This document shows positions 16,829 to 23,583 of a stretch of 45,210 bases of DNA, piece by piece; the stretch's first letter is position 1, and every line of letters starts with the position of its first letter. The translations under genes were made by a program, and so were the position numbers. The DNA comes from Kiritimatiellia bacterium. GTDB taxonomy: Bacteria > Verrucomicrobiota > Kiritimatiellia > RFP12 > UBA1067. The stretch lies in contig JAFXIL010000110.1 in assembly GCA_017563185.1 (NCBI GenBank), positions 1 through 45,210 of the forward strand. Reading direction: 5' to 3'. The notes beneath the pieces are model-generated. The model saw only the letters and a program-made list of their open reading frames with translations, was not told where the DNA came from and searched no databases.

Positions 16829-16990
16829 GGCAAGTCTCCTAAAATTTTCATTTGCTACAACCCGCACGCTGTAGCGGTGCGCTCGAAAAGCACGCGACAA
16901 ACGCAGCCACCCGGCGCGGGAAATCTGTCACCTCACCATTGTACGGGCAAGACGGAAATAGTATGCCACATTCCCCCACCCAACGCAAGC

Positions 16991-17015
16991 GGGAATTTGG
17001 AAATTTGAAATTTGA
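16991..17015. repeat. Short 8-nt tandem repeat (AATTTG type)
   Basis: Three or so degenerate units of the form GAAATTTG. It is of the same general design as 13821-13860. It lies between the antitoxin promoter and the exporter gene end; the surrounding 240 bp hold no gene. Confidence 0.5.
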
Positions 17016-17051
17016 GTACAACACGCTGCCAGCGCGTTGAAGGGACACTAT

Positions 17052-17064
17052 GGGGACTGTCCCC
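17052..17064. repeat. 13-bp palindrome GGGGACNGTCCCC
   Basis: One of three identical-arm copies in the window (also 25933-25945 and 43643-43655), each in non-coding DNA near a gene end or start. Confidence 0.7.
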
Positions 17065-17070
17065 GCGGCT

Positions 17071-20000
17071 TCACGATGCGAAGAAGTCGTGGAAGTGGTG
17101 CCATTCGCTTGGATGCGTGCGGGTTTCCTCTTCAAGGAACGCCGCGTACTGGCGCAGAATCTCGTCCGCCTTCGCGCCACTGCCGCCTTCGAACCGCCTG
17201 AAATGCGCCTCGTAGGCGTTCCAGCCAGTGCGTACGCAAGTGACGAAGAATATGGGCGCCTCCATGATACGCGCGAACGCGAACACCCCCTTCGGCCAGC
17301 GGCACGGCCGCCCGAGGAAGTCGCATTCGAGCGTCTTGGCGGATCCAGCCGAGACCCTGTCACCGGCCATGAGCACGAGCTCTCCGCGCCCTATCGCCGC
17401 CTGCATCTCCACCGCCGTCTCCACGCCGATATCTTCCACCGCGTGAAGGCATATCTCCGAATCGTCGAAATGGCGCATGAACATGCGCATGAAGACGGCG
17501 TCATGGCCCATCTGCTGGAAGGCGTGAACGAAGGGGACACGTCCGCCAGCCGCCTGCTCATGATTTCCAAGCGCGTTCAACACCTCTATCGTGCCAAGAT
17601 GAGACGATATCACGAATATCCCCTTACCGGACTCAACAAGCGCCTTGAACGCGCGATGTCCATCGTCATCTCGCGCGGAAACGACAGGAAGATTCTTCTT
17701 GAGGGTGCAGGCGTCCGTCTTGTCCGCAAGCGCCCACGCAAATCCCAGTAGATGACGGAAGACGCGCCATGCCCCTGCCTTAATTCCCAGCACTTCGTAG
17801 AATTCACGTACCGCGCGCCGCGCGCCGCCGGCGAACGGATAGATGAACGCCATCACAGGCACGCACATCATTTTTAGCGCGCCCTTTCCAAGCCATCTGT
17901 ACACAAACCACATGAACCGCATACGCCATTCGCCGGCGCTCTGCTCCTCCTGTTCATGCCATTCGGCATCTTGCCGCCGTGCATGCGTTTTGTCTTTTAA
18001 CGCAGAGTCGCAAAGTCGCAGAGTCGCAGAGTTTTTAGAGGGCGTTGGGTTATATGCTGCAATCTTCTGCCTTCGCCTCTTCTCCCCTCGCCACTCGATC
18101 TTAGAAAGGATGTACGCGAAGAAGAGACCTAGCGCGAGCGTTGCGCCCATCGAGCGCGTGACGGGAAACTCCGTGAACGCGAGCAGGCCAAATCCCGCGA
18201 GCGACGAGAGGAATGAATAAAGGACCGTGCGCCGCGTCTCCTGCACGGGATTGGAATGATTGAATATCACGTAGTCGAGTCCAAGCCCCGCCATCACGAA
18301 GAAGCAGAGAAGCGTGAAGCATGTAATCGGGATGCCCAACCAGCCCTGCATTCCCGCAGTGCAGGCAATGGCCATGCCGACAGGCCACGCATAGTGCAGG
18401 AATCTTCCGCGGAAGAGCAGAAGCAGGAGAAGCGCAAGCGCCACGAAGGAAACGGCGAACAGCCTCGATGCGGAATGGAACATCCTGTCGAAAATGCGTT
18501 TCACCACCTTGCGCGGCTCAAACACCACGATGCGCGGATCGTCGCTTCTGAATTCCTCTGGGCACGGCATCATTATCCTGCCGCCGCTCACGGCGAACGA
18601 GCGGACGATCCTGTGCAGCGTCTCGTCTTCCACGTGTTCCGCATCGAGGAAGCCCCTTTTGTCCTCATTCGGCATCTTCAGCCCGGTGAGCGCCGTGTAC
18701 GCCTTGCCCTCGCTTTCCCTGAGCTTCTCGACGAGCGCCGCATTCTCGCGCTGGCGCTTGAGCGACGGAATCACGGCCGAGAGGCCTTTCAACCCCGCAG
18801 TCTCCTCGATCTCAAGTGACTCCTGCAGCGTCTTTCCGTGTATGAACGCTATCTTGCCGCCGCCCATCCGGCTCACCTCAAGTAGGCGCTTTTCCCCTTC
18901 CGCAAGAAACGTGCCTGGACGGTAGAACGCCGACGGGTCAAATGAGATCTCCACACGGCATATGCCGCACATCGCCACAAGCACCAAGAGAGACGATCCG
19001 ATTGCCAAGATGTTTCCAAATCCGGCAGGGCGGTCACCCCGCGACCGCCTCAGACGGCATGGGGTGCCGTCCCCACCGGTAGGGCGGTCGCCCCGCGACC
19101 GCCGCCACGCGAGCGCGCACAGATACGCCGCGACAAGCCCCGCCATCGTGAAGAGCGCCATCTGGCGCAAGGCTGCAATGTCCGCGAAAAGGAGCGGCGC
19201 GAAGCAGACGAGCGACGTCGCGAGCGACTGCGCGAGCGGCCTTGCGACCCTTCCGGCCCCACCTGCCGCGCGCGCATGGTACACGTAATCGACGGCAAGC
19301 CCGATCAGCGTGGTGCCGAAAACGAAGGCGAGCACATGCGGGCGCGGAAAGAACGCGAAGAGCGCGCCGGCCGCCACGAAGAACGCCGCGCCCACCGAGA
19401 CGAGCAGCTGCGGCGCAAAGCGCCACGACCGGAATAGCAGCCATCCGAGAAGCGCTACCATGGCGACGGACGCCGCCGAGAGCAGGTTGATCTCGCGCTT
19501 TGCGCGCGAAGCCGCGCGCGCCATGTGGAACACGGGCCCGCAGCACCACACCTTCAAGCCGTCTTCCTGGGCGGAGTCGTTGGCGCGTTCGGCGAACGCG
19601 CGCAGCCGTTCGGCCGCGTCACACGAAAGGTCGCCGCAGTCGAGCAGCAGAAAGTGGCGCCCGTCGCGCTCGCACGAGGGGTAGCCGCCGTTCATGGACC
19701 AGCCGGGGGCGAGGTTCGACTGAAGAGACATCGCGTAGCCGGTGGCAAGGAGAAAAGGATCGTCCTTGACGGAGAATAGCGGCGGCGCGGGACCGAAGAG
19801 CCGCGCCGCCGAGGCGTTGGCGACCTCCTTGAACCTGCCCTCGAGGAGAAGCGCGCGCGTTTCGTCCGATACAAGCCCCCGCGAGAGCGGAGCAATGCGG
19901 CGGAGGGTGCGCCGGAAGTCGGCGGCGGCGCGCAGGGAAAAGTTCGTGCATATCGCATCGGCCTTCTCGACGAGCGCGTCTGCGTTGCCGCCTTCGAGAA

Positions 20001-20175
20001 GCATCCGCCCCTGGAAACGGCGCCCGGCCGTCATCTCGCAGAGGAGTTTTGCGTGTTCGGCGGAGACAAGCGAGAGAATGGCGGGGTCCACGAAGAGGCC
20101 GGTGCGCGCGCGCCACGCGAGAGCGCAGGCCGCAAACGCAATCAGGACCGCAAGGACTATCCGCGCCGCCTTCAC
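17071..20175 (-). CDS. MMPL/RND-type exporter fused to a lysophospholipid acyltransferase-like domain
   Basis: About 1034 residues. Residues 1-690 form an MMPL-type lipid exporter: one N-terminal membrane helix, a periplasmic domain, and two blocks of helices (about 225-355 and 545-690). Residues from 752 form an acyltransferase of the LPLAT/HtrB family with HLGTIE (HX4E) at about 859-864. The start is GTG 20175, overlapping the LolA-like stop (GTGA). Two unusual insertions are coding: a palindromic repeat between the helix blocks (about 357-385, RRSRGDRP twice), and an 8-nt tandem repeat in the linker (about 712-725). The acyltransferase could also start by itself at ATG 17922, in frame. The exporter-plus-acyltransferase set is typical of aryl polyene clusters. 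Confidence 0.82.
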   Translation of the reverse strand: MKAARIVLAVLIAFAACALAWRARTGLFVDPAILSLVSAEHAKLLCEMTAGRRFQGRMLLEGGNADALVEKADAICTNFSLRAAADFRRTLRRIAPLSRGLVSDETRALLLEGRFKEVANASAARLFGPAPPLFSVKDDPFLLATGYAMSLQSNLAPGWSMNGGYPSCERDGRHFLLLDCGDLSCDAAERLRAFAERANDSAQEDGLKVWCCGPVFHMARAASRAKREINLLSAASVAMVALLGWLLFRSWRFAPQLLVSVGAAFFVAAGALFAFFPRPHVLAFVFGTTLIGLAVDYVYHARAAGGAGRVARPLAQSLATSLVCFAPLLFADIAALRQMALFTMAGLVAAYLCALAWRRSRGDRPTGGDGTPCRLRRSRGDRPAGFGNILAIGSSLLVLVAMCGICRVEISFDPSAFYRPGTFLAEGEKRLLEVSRMGGGKIAFIHGKTLQESLEIEETAGLKGLSAVIPSLKRQRENAALVEKLRESEGKAYTALTGLKMPNEDKRGFLDAEHVEDETLHRIVRSFAVSGGRIMMPCPEEFRSDDPRIVVFEPRKVVKRIFDRMFHSASRLFAVSFVALALLLLLLFRGRFLHYAWPVGMAIACTAGMQGWLGIPITCFTLLCFFVMAGLGLDYVIFNHSNPVQETRRTVLYSFLSSLAGFGLLAFTEFPVTRSMGATLALGLFFAYILSKIEWRGEKRRRQKIAAYNPTPSKNSATLRLCDSALKDKTHARRQDAEWHEQEEQSAGEWRMRFMWFVYRWLGKGALKMMCVPVMAFIYPFAGGARRAVREFYEVLGIKAGAWRVFRHLLGFAWALADKTDACTLKKNLPVVSARDDDGHRAFKALVESGKGIFVISSHLGTIEVLNALGNHEQAAGGRVPFVHAFQQMGHDAVFMRMFMRHFDDSEICLHAVEDIGVETAVEMQAAIGRGELVLMAGDRVSAGSAKTLECDFLGRPCRWPKGVFAFARIMEAPIFFVTCVRTGWNAYEAHFRRFEGGSGAKADEILRQYAAFLEEETRTHPSEWHHFHDFFAS
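18001..18032. repeat. 8-nt tandem repeat inside a gene
   Basis: Four consecutive units of CGCAGAGT with one variant (CGCAAAGT). It is translated in the linker between the exporter and acyltransferase halves of the minus-strand fusion gene. Confidence 0.8.
19023..19103. repeat. Composite palindromic repeat, family 1 copy B (inside a gene)
   Basis: The same three-part order as 4182-4270: GGCAGGGCGGTC...GACCGCC, then GGCATGGGGTGCC, then GGTAGGGCGGTC...GACCGCC. It is inserted in frame in the MMPL exporter, in the loop between the two helix blocks, adding about 28 residues without stops. Confidence 0.85.
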
Positions 20176-20645
20176 CGCTTCATCTCGATGTCGAGGCGGT
20201 CGCCGTTCTTGAACTCCACCGTCAACTTGTCTGGAAAGCCCTTCTCCGGCACGCTCTTCACGCTCTTCACGAAGTCCTTCACCTCCTTGATCTCGAATAT
20301 CTTCGCGATCTTGTCCACGTTGCTCTTGAGGCTGCGCGTGGTCGTTTTCCCGTTCACGATGAAGGAGTAGTTCGTGGGGGTGGCGATGAAGGTGGACGGC
20401 ATAGGCGAGACGGTGCGCCATTCGAAGGAGCGTCCCTTCTCGAACTTGAACGTGCCCTTCGAGGTGATGGTGACTTCGACGTCGGCGAGCGTCTTGCGCT
20501 GCACGAACGTCCCTTCTGCGCGTTCTGGCATCTCGGCGTCGTCCTGCCCGGCAGGGCGCGTCGCCCCGCGACCGCCTGAATTGGACGCACAGCACACCGC
20601 GACTGCGAGCGCTGCCGCTAGAAGCACATTACTCCGCTTGAACAT
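20172..20645 (-). CDS. LolA-like outer-membrane lipoprotein carrier/lipoprotein
   Basis: A 157-residue exported protein. The signal region ends in VAVCC, so it may be lipidated. After a low-complexity segment it shows a LolA/LolB-like fold pattern: alternating beta-strands with GTFKFEKGRSFEW, PTNYSFIVNGK and a C-terminal LTVEFKNGDRLDIEM. In aryl-polyene-type clusters such proteins carry the lipid across the periplasm beside an MMPL exporter. It overlaps the ligase gene end by 28 bp and the exporter start by 4 bp, so it is in the same operon. A short family 1 palindrome (20549-20577) is translated right after the signal peptide. GGGAG ribosome site. Confidence 0.8.
   Translation of the reverse strand: MFKRSNVLLAAALAVAVCCASNSGGRGATRPAGQDDAEMPERAEGTFVQRKTLADVEVTITSKGTFKFEKGRSFEWRTVSPMPSTFIATPTNYSFIVNGKTTTRSLKSNVDKIAKIFEIKEVKDFVKSVKSVPEKGFPDKLTVEFKNGDRLDIEMKR
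20549..20577. repeat. Palindromic repeat, family 1 copy C (inside a gene)
   Basis: A single unit, CGGCAGGGCGCGTCGCCCCG and onward, ending in GACCGCC. It is in frame in the LolA-like gene just after the signal peptide and contributes about ten residues (GGRGATRPAG). Confidence 0.75.
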
Positions 20646-22384
20646 ACATGCTCTCCCTTCGTGTACTTGTAGGCAAGTTCGTTCTCCCCCACCTTCTCAA
20701 GCGTGAGGCGCACCTGCGCGCCAGGCGTAATGACGTGCGTGAACTTTATCTTCTTCACAGTGCGCAGGACGACAGACCGGCGCAGAAAGAGCTCCGCGAA
20801 ATGGCGGGCCATGCCAAGCTGAACGACGCCGGGCAGAACAGGGATGCCGGGGAAGTGCCCCTCGAAGTAGCGGGCGTCGCGGTCGAAGAACATCTTGGCC
20901 GTCCACTGCGCGTCGCTCGTGCTCGTCTCGAGCACGAACGGTTCTATGAAGTCGCCTTCGAGTATCTCCTTCACGCGCGAGGCAAGCACCTTCCCCTGGG
21001 CGTTTCGCGGCAGCTCCATCACGAAGCGGTAACGCTTCGGCGCGGCGCCCTTCGGAAAGATCGGCAGCAGCTGGCGGCGCATGTCAAGAGCGAGGGCGCG
21101 CTTGCCGCACGTAACGTCCACCGCCTTCGTGTCAAGCGCAACAACCGCGCCAAGGCAGGGTCCGTGTGCTCCGTCCTGCACCGCGAGCGCCACTTCCTTC
21201 ACGCCGGGGAGCGCTGCGATCTTCGCCTCCATTTCAGGAAGCGAAACGCGCTGCTCGGCAATCTTCACCATCCGGTCCATGCGTCCCTTCAGGCGGAAGC
21301 GCCGTCCGTCGGGAGAGATATCCGCGCCGTCGCCCATTTCGAACCAACGACGGCACGAGAACGGCGAGGCGACGGAGAGCCTGCCATCGGCGCACGCCTT
21401 GACCTTCACGGGACGAAACACCTGCCAGTCGAAGTCGTCCGCGCCCTCCGCGCCGCCCTGCCGCCGCCATGCGACGCCGCCCGTCTCCGTGCTGCCGAAT
21501 ATTTCAAGCGGCGCCACGCCGAACACCTTCTTCGCCGCCGCGCTCGTCTTTTCCGCGAGAAGCGCGCCCGAGGTCACCACCTCCACGCAGTTCTGCGGCA
21601 CCTCGTACTGCCCGGCGTACGCGCAGAACCTCGCGAGAAAGCTCGGCGTCGTCACGAGGAACACCTTCTCCGCGGCGCGCATCTTCGCGAGCAGCGTCTC
21701 GGGCGCGAGGATCACCTCGGGGTCCACCCGGCACCCGGCGGCCTCAGGCAGCAGCACGCGCCACAGCATTCCGTACATGTGCCCGGGCTCGATCGTGCAA
21801 AGGAAAACCGGCCCGCCTTCCTCGCCGGAGCGCGGCAGCACTCCGCGCGCGCGGAACGAGGCGAGGTGCATTGCCACCTCCCTCGCGAGGGAACGGAAGG
21901 TCTTCACGATGCGTTTCGGCTCGGCGGTGGAGCCAGACGTGTGGAACACTGCGGAGAAGCGAATGCGGCGCACCAGCATCTCGACCAGTATTATGAGCCC
22001 CGTCGCGCAGTACGAGAGGCAGCAGTTCCACGCCGCCCATGCCAGCGGCACGTCGAAGCCCGCCTTCTCAAGGTGCCATTTCGGACCAGGCGCGTAGATC
22101 GTGGCAATGGCGATGAGCCCGTTCACGAAAAGCCATGCCGCCCACACCTGCGTGTAGCGCCTGCAGTATTCCTTCGCGCCCGGCGGAAGAATGTGCGGCG
22201 GAATCCGCTTCGCGAGCGTGTAGCAGAGAGATTCCTCTCCGAAGAGCGACAGCGCAAAGCCAGCCGAAGTGGCGGCGCTCATGACGACGGGGTACCACGC
22301 AAGGAACACGAACCGCCTCATCACGAGCGCGGCAGCCACGCACGCGGCCAGGAGAAGAATCGAACCGTACCTGCGCAGCCTCAT
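20618..22384 (-). CDS. Membrane/AMP-ligase/dehydratase triple fusion
   Basis: A 588-residue protein. Residues 1-140 have several hydrophobic segments and resemble the COG4648 membrane protein of aryl polyene clusters. From about 145 comes an acyl-adenylate-forming ligase: HTSGSTAEPKRIVKT (A3 loop), STETGGVAWR (A5), and GDGADISPDGRRFRLKGR (A7/A8). From about 490 a hot-dog dehydratase-like domain carries GHFPGIPVLPG with its catalytic-type His. Together these would activate an acid, load it on an acyl carrier protein and dehydrate the chain. The start overlaps the upstream carrier gene by 4 bp (ATGA). These three functions are usually separate genes. Confidence 0.82.
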   Translation of the reverse strand: MRLRRYGSILLLAACVAAALVMRRFVFLAWYPVVMSAATSAGFALSLFGEESLCYTLAKRIPPHILPPGAKEYCRRYTQVWAAWLFVNGLIAIATIYAPGPKWHLEKAGFDVPLAWAAWNCCLSYCATGLIILVEMLVRRIRFSAVFHTSGSTAEPKRIVKTFRSLAREVAMHLASFRARGVLPRSGEEGGPVFLCTIEPGHMYGMLWRVLLPEAAGCRVDPEVILAPETLLAKMRAAEKVFLVTTPSFLARFCAYAGQYEVPQNCVEVVTSGALLAEKTSAAAKKVFGVAPLEIFGSTETGGVAWRRQGGAEGADDFDWQVFRPVKVKACADGRLSVASPFSCRRWFEMGDGADISPDGRRFRLKGRMDRMVKIAEQRVSLPEMEAKIAALPGVKEVALAVQDGAHGPCLGAVVALDTKAVDVTCGKRALALDMRRQLLPIFPKGAAPKRYRFVMELPRNAQGKVLASRVKEILEGDFIEPFVLETSTSDAQWTAKMFFDRDARYFEGHFPGIPVLPGVVQLGMARHFAELFLRRSVVLRTVKKIKFTHVITPGAQVRLTLEKVGENELAYKYTKGEHVCSSGVMCF

Positions 22385-22626
22385 TCGTTCACGAGCTTGG
22401 ACACTGCCTTCGTCACGTCCGCAAGCGTGCGGATCTGGCGGAAGTCTTCGGGGTTCACCTTCTTCTTCGTCTCCTGCTGGAGGCGCACAACGAGATCCAC
22501 CGCGTCGATGGAGTCAAGGTCCAGCTCGGTGAAAAGATTCGTCTCGGGCTTGAGCTTCTCGGGGTCGCATTCGAACTCCGCCACGAGGATGTCCTTGATC
22601 TTCTGCTCTATCTCTGCATCGGTCAT
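22381..22626 (-). CDS. Acyl carrier protein 1
   Basis: An 81-residue acyl carrier protein with the phosphopantetheine attachment motif LDLDSIDAVDL (the Ser after LD) at about residues 35-45, full family length, acidic. It has the DSI variant of the usual DSL, typical of carriers in aryl-polyene and flexirubin-type clusters. GGGA ribosome site. It follows carrier 2 by 16 nt and overlaps the ligase start by 4 bp. Confidence 0.93.
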   Translation of the reverse strand: MTDAEIEQKIKDILVAEFECDPEKLKPETNLFTELDLDSIDAVDLVVRLQQETKKKVNPEDFRQIRTLADVTKAVSKLVNE

Positions 22627-22642
22627 TGTCTTGTTCCCGAAC

Positions 22643-22915
22643 TCAGTTTGCTGATTGCTGGCTTTTCTCCACGAAGTCGGCGAGCGTGCTCACCGAGCGG
22701 AAGATGCGCCTGTTCTCGGCGGCGTCGGACGAAAACGTGACGCCGAACGCCTTCTTCACGGCCATGCCGAGCTCGAGGGCGTCTATGGAGTCTAATCCCA
22801 GCCCCTCACCGAAGAGCGGCATGTCGCTTTCAATGCCTTCGGGCGCCAGATCTTCGAGATCGAGGGACGAGACTATGGTCTCTTTGAGTTTTCTTTCGAT
22901 TTCTTCGCGTGTCAT
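22643..22915 (-). CDS. Acyl carrier protein 2
   Basis: A 90-residue acyl carrier protein with LGLDSIDALEL as the phosphopantetheine site (Ser about residue 43) and the expected flanking helices. Two different carriers in tandem are characteristic of aryl polyene loci, where one loads the starter. The ATG is 7 nt after the rdgB stop; no ribosome site is visible, so translation may be coupled to rdgB. Confidence 0.92.
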   Translation of the reverse strand: MTREEIERKLKETIVSSLDLEDLAPEGIESDMPLFGEGLGLDSIDALELGMAVKKAFGVTFSSDAAENRRIFRSVSTLADFVEKSQQSAN

Positions 22916-22922
22916 TAACTAT

Positions 22923-23483
22923 TTATTTTACCATAATAGATCGCACTGCGGCAAGTGCGCGCGCGCGATGAGATATGCGATTCTTCTCGTTCTCTCCAAG
23001 TTCTGCGAACGACTTGTCGAAGCCGTCTGGCACAAAAAGCGGGTCGTACCCGAAGCCGCCCGCGCCGCTGGGCGCCTCGGAGATGCGGCCAAGGCATTCG
23101 CCGCGCACCACGTGCTCGCGGCCCTCGGGGTCCACAAGCGCAACGGCGCACACAAAACGCGCGGCGCGGTTGGCGACGCCTTGCAGGTTCTTGAGCAGAA
23201 GCGCGTTGTTCGCGGGCGTGTTGGAAGGTTCGCCCGCATAGCGCGCCGAACGCACGCCGGGCGCGCCGCCAAGCGCATCCACTTCAAGGCCCGAATCGTC
23301 TGCCATCGACCAGTCGCCCTCATGGCGGGCGGCGATCGCACGCACCTTCTCAAGCGCATTGCCTTCGAAGGTGTCTGCCGTCTCCTCGACGTCGGGATTG
23401 TCCGCCAAGATCTCGAACCCCGGCAGTATCTCGCCTATCTCGCGCAGCTTGTGCGCGTTGTGCGTTGCCACGAATATTTTCAT
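22923..23483 (-). CDS. rdgB: dITP/XTP pyrophosphatase
   Basis: A 186-residue HAM1/RdgB protein that hydrolyses non-canonical purine nucleoside triphosphates. The diagnostic features are all present: THNAHKLREI at the start, ADDSGLEVDALGGAPGVRSARYAG (with the catalytic Asp, shown here in parts), GFGYDPLF, and the C-terminal SHRARAL. Length and motif order are normal. GGAG ribosome site; extended -10 box at 23532-23537. It heads the run of genes leading into the acyl carrier proteins, a housekeeping gene that may lend its promoter to the cluster. Confidence 0.96.
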   Translation of the reverse strand: MKIFVATHNAHKLREIGEILPGFEILADNPDVEETADTFEGNALEKVRAIAARHEGDWSMADDSGLEVDALGGAPGVRSARYAGEPSNTPANNALLLKNLQGVANRAARFVCAVALVDPEGREHVVRGECLGRISEAPSGAGGFGYDPLFVPDGFDKSFAELGENEKNRISHRARALAAVRSIMVK

Positions 23484-23531
23484 CTTTCATCTCCTCGCTT
23501 CGTGTTGAAATAACTTCAGGGGACAGGTTCC

Positions 23532-23540
23532 ATTATACCA
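23532..23540 (-). promoter_or_regulatory. Extended -10 promoter of rdgB operon
   Basis: The minus strand reads ATGG then TATAAT, about 50 nt before the rdgB start. No clear -35 box. Confidence 0.5.
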
Positions 23541-23583
23541 TAATCAGCATCGTTTGCGTTCAGCGTGTGGTCTGCACTTATCA

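Noticed and set aside
20648-22654. A 668-codon plus-strand frame opposite the ligase fusion
   Set aside because: The minus strand has carrier-protein, ligase and dehydratase motifs with coupled starts; the plus frame is Arg/His-rich shadow.
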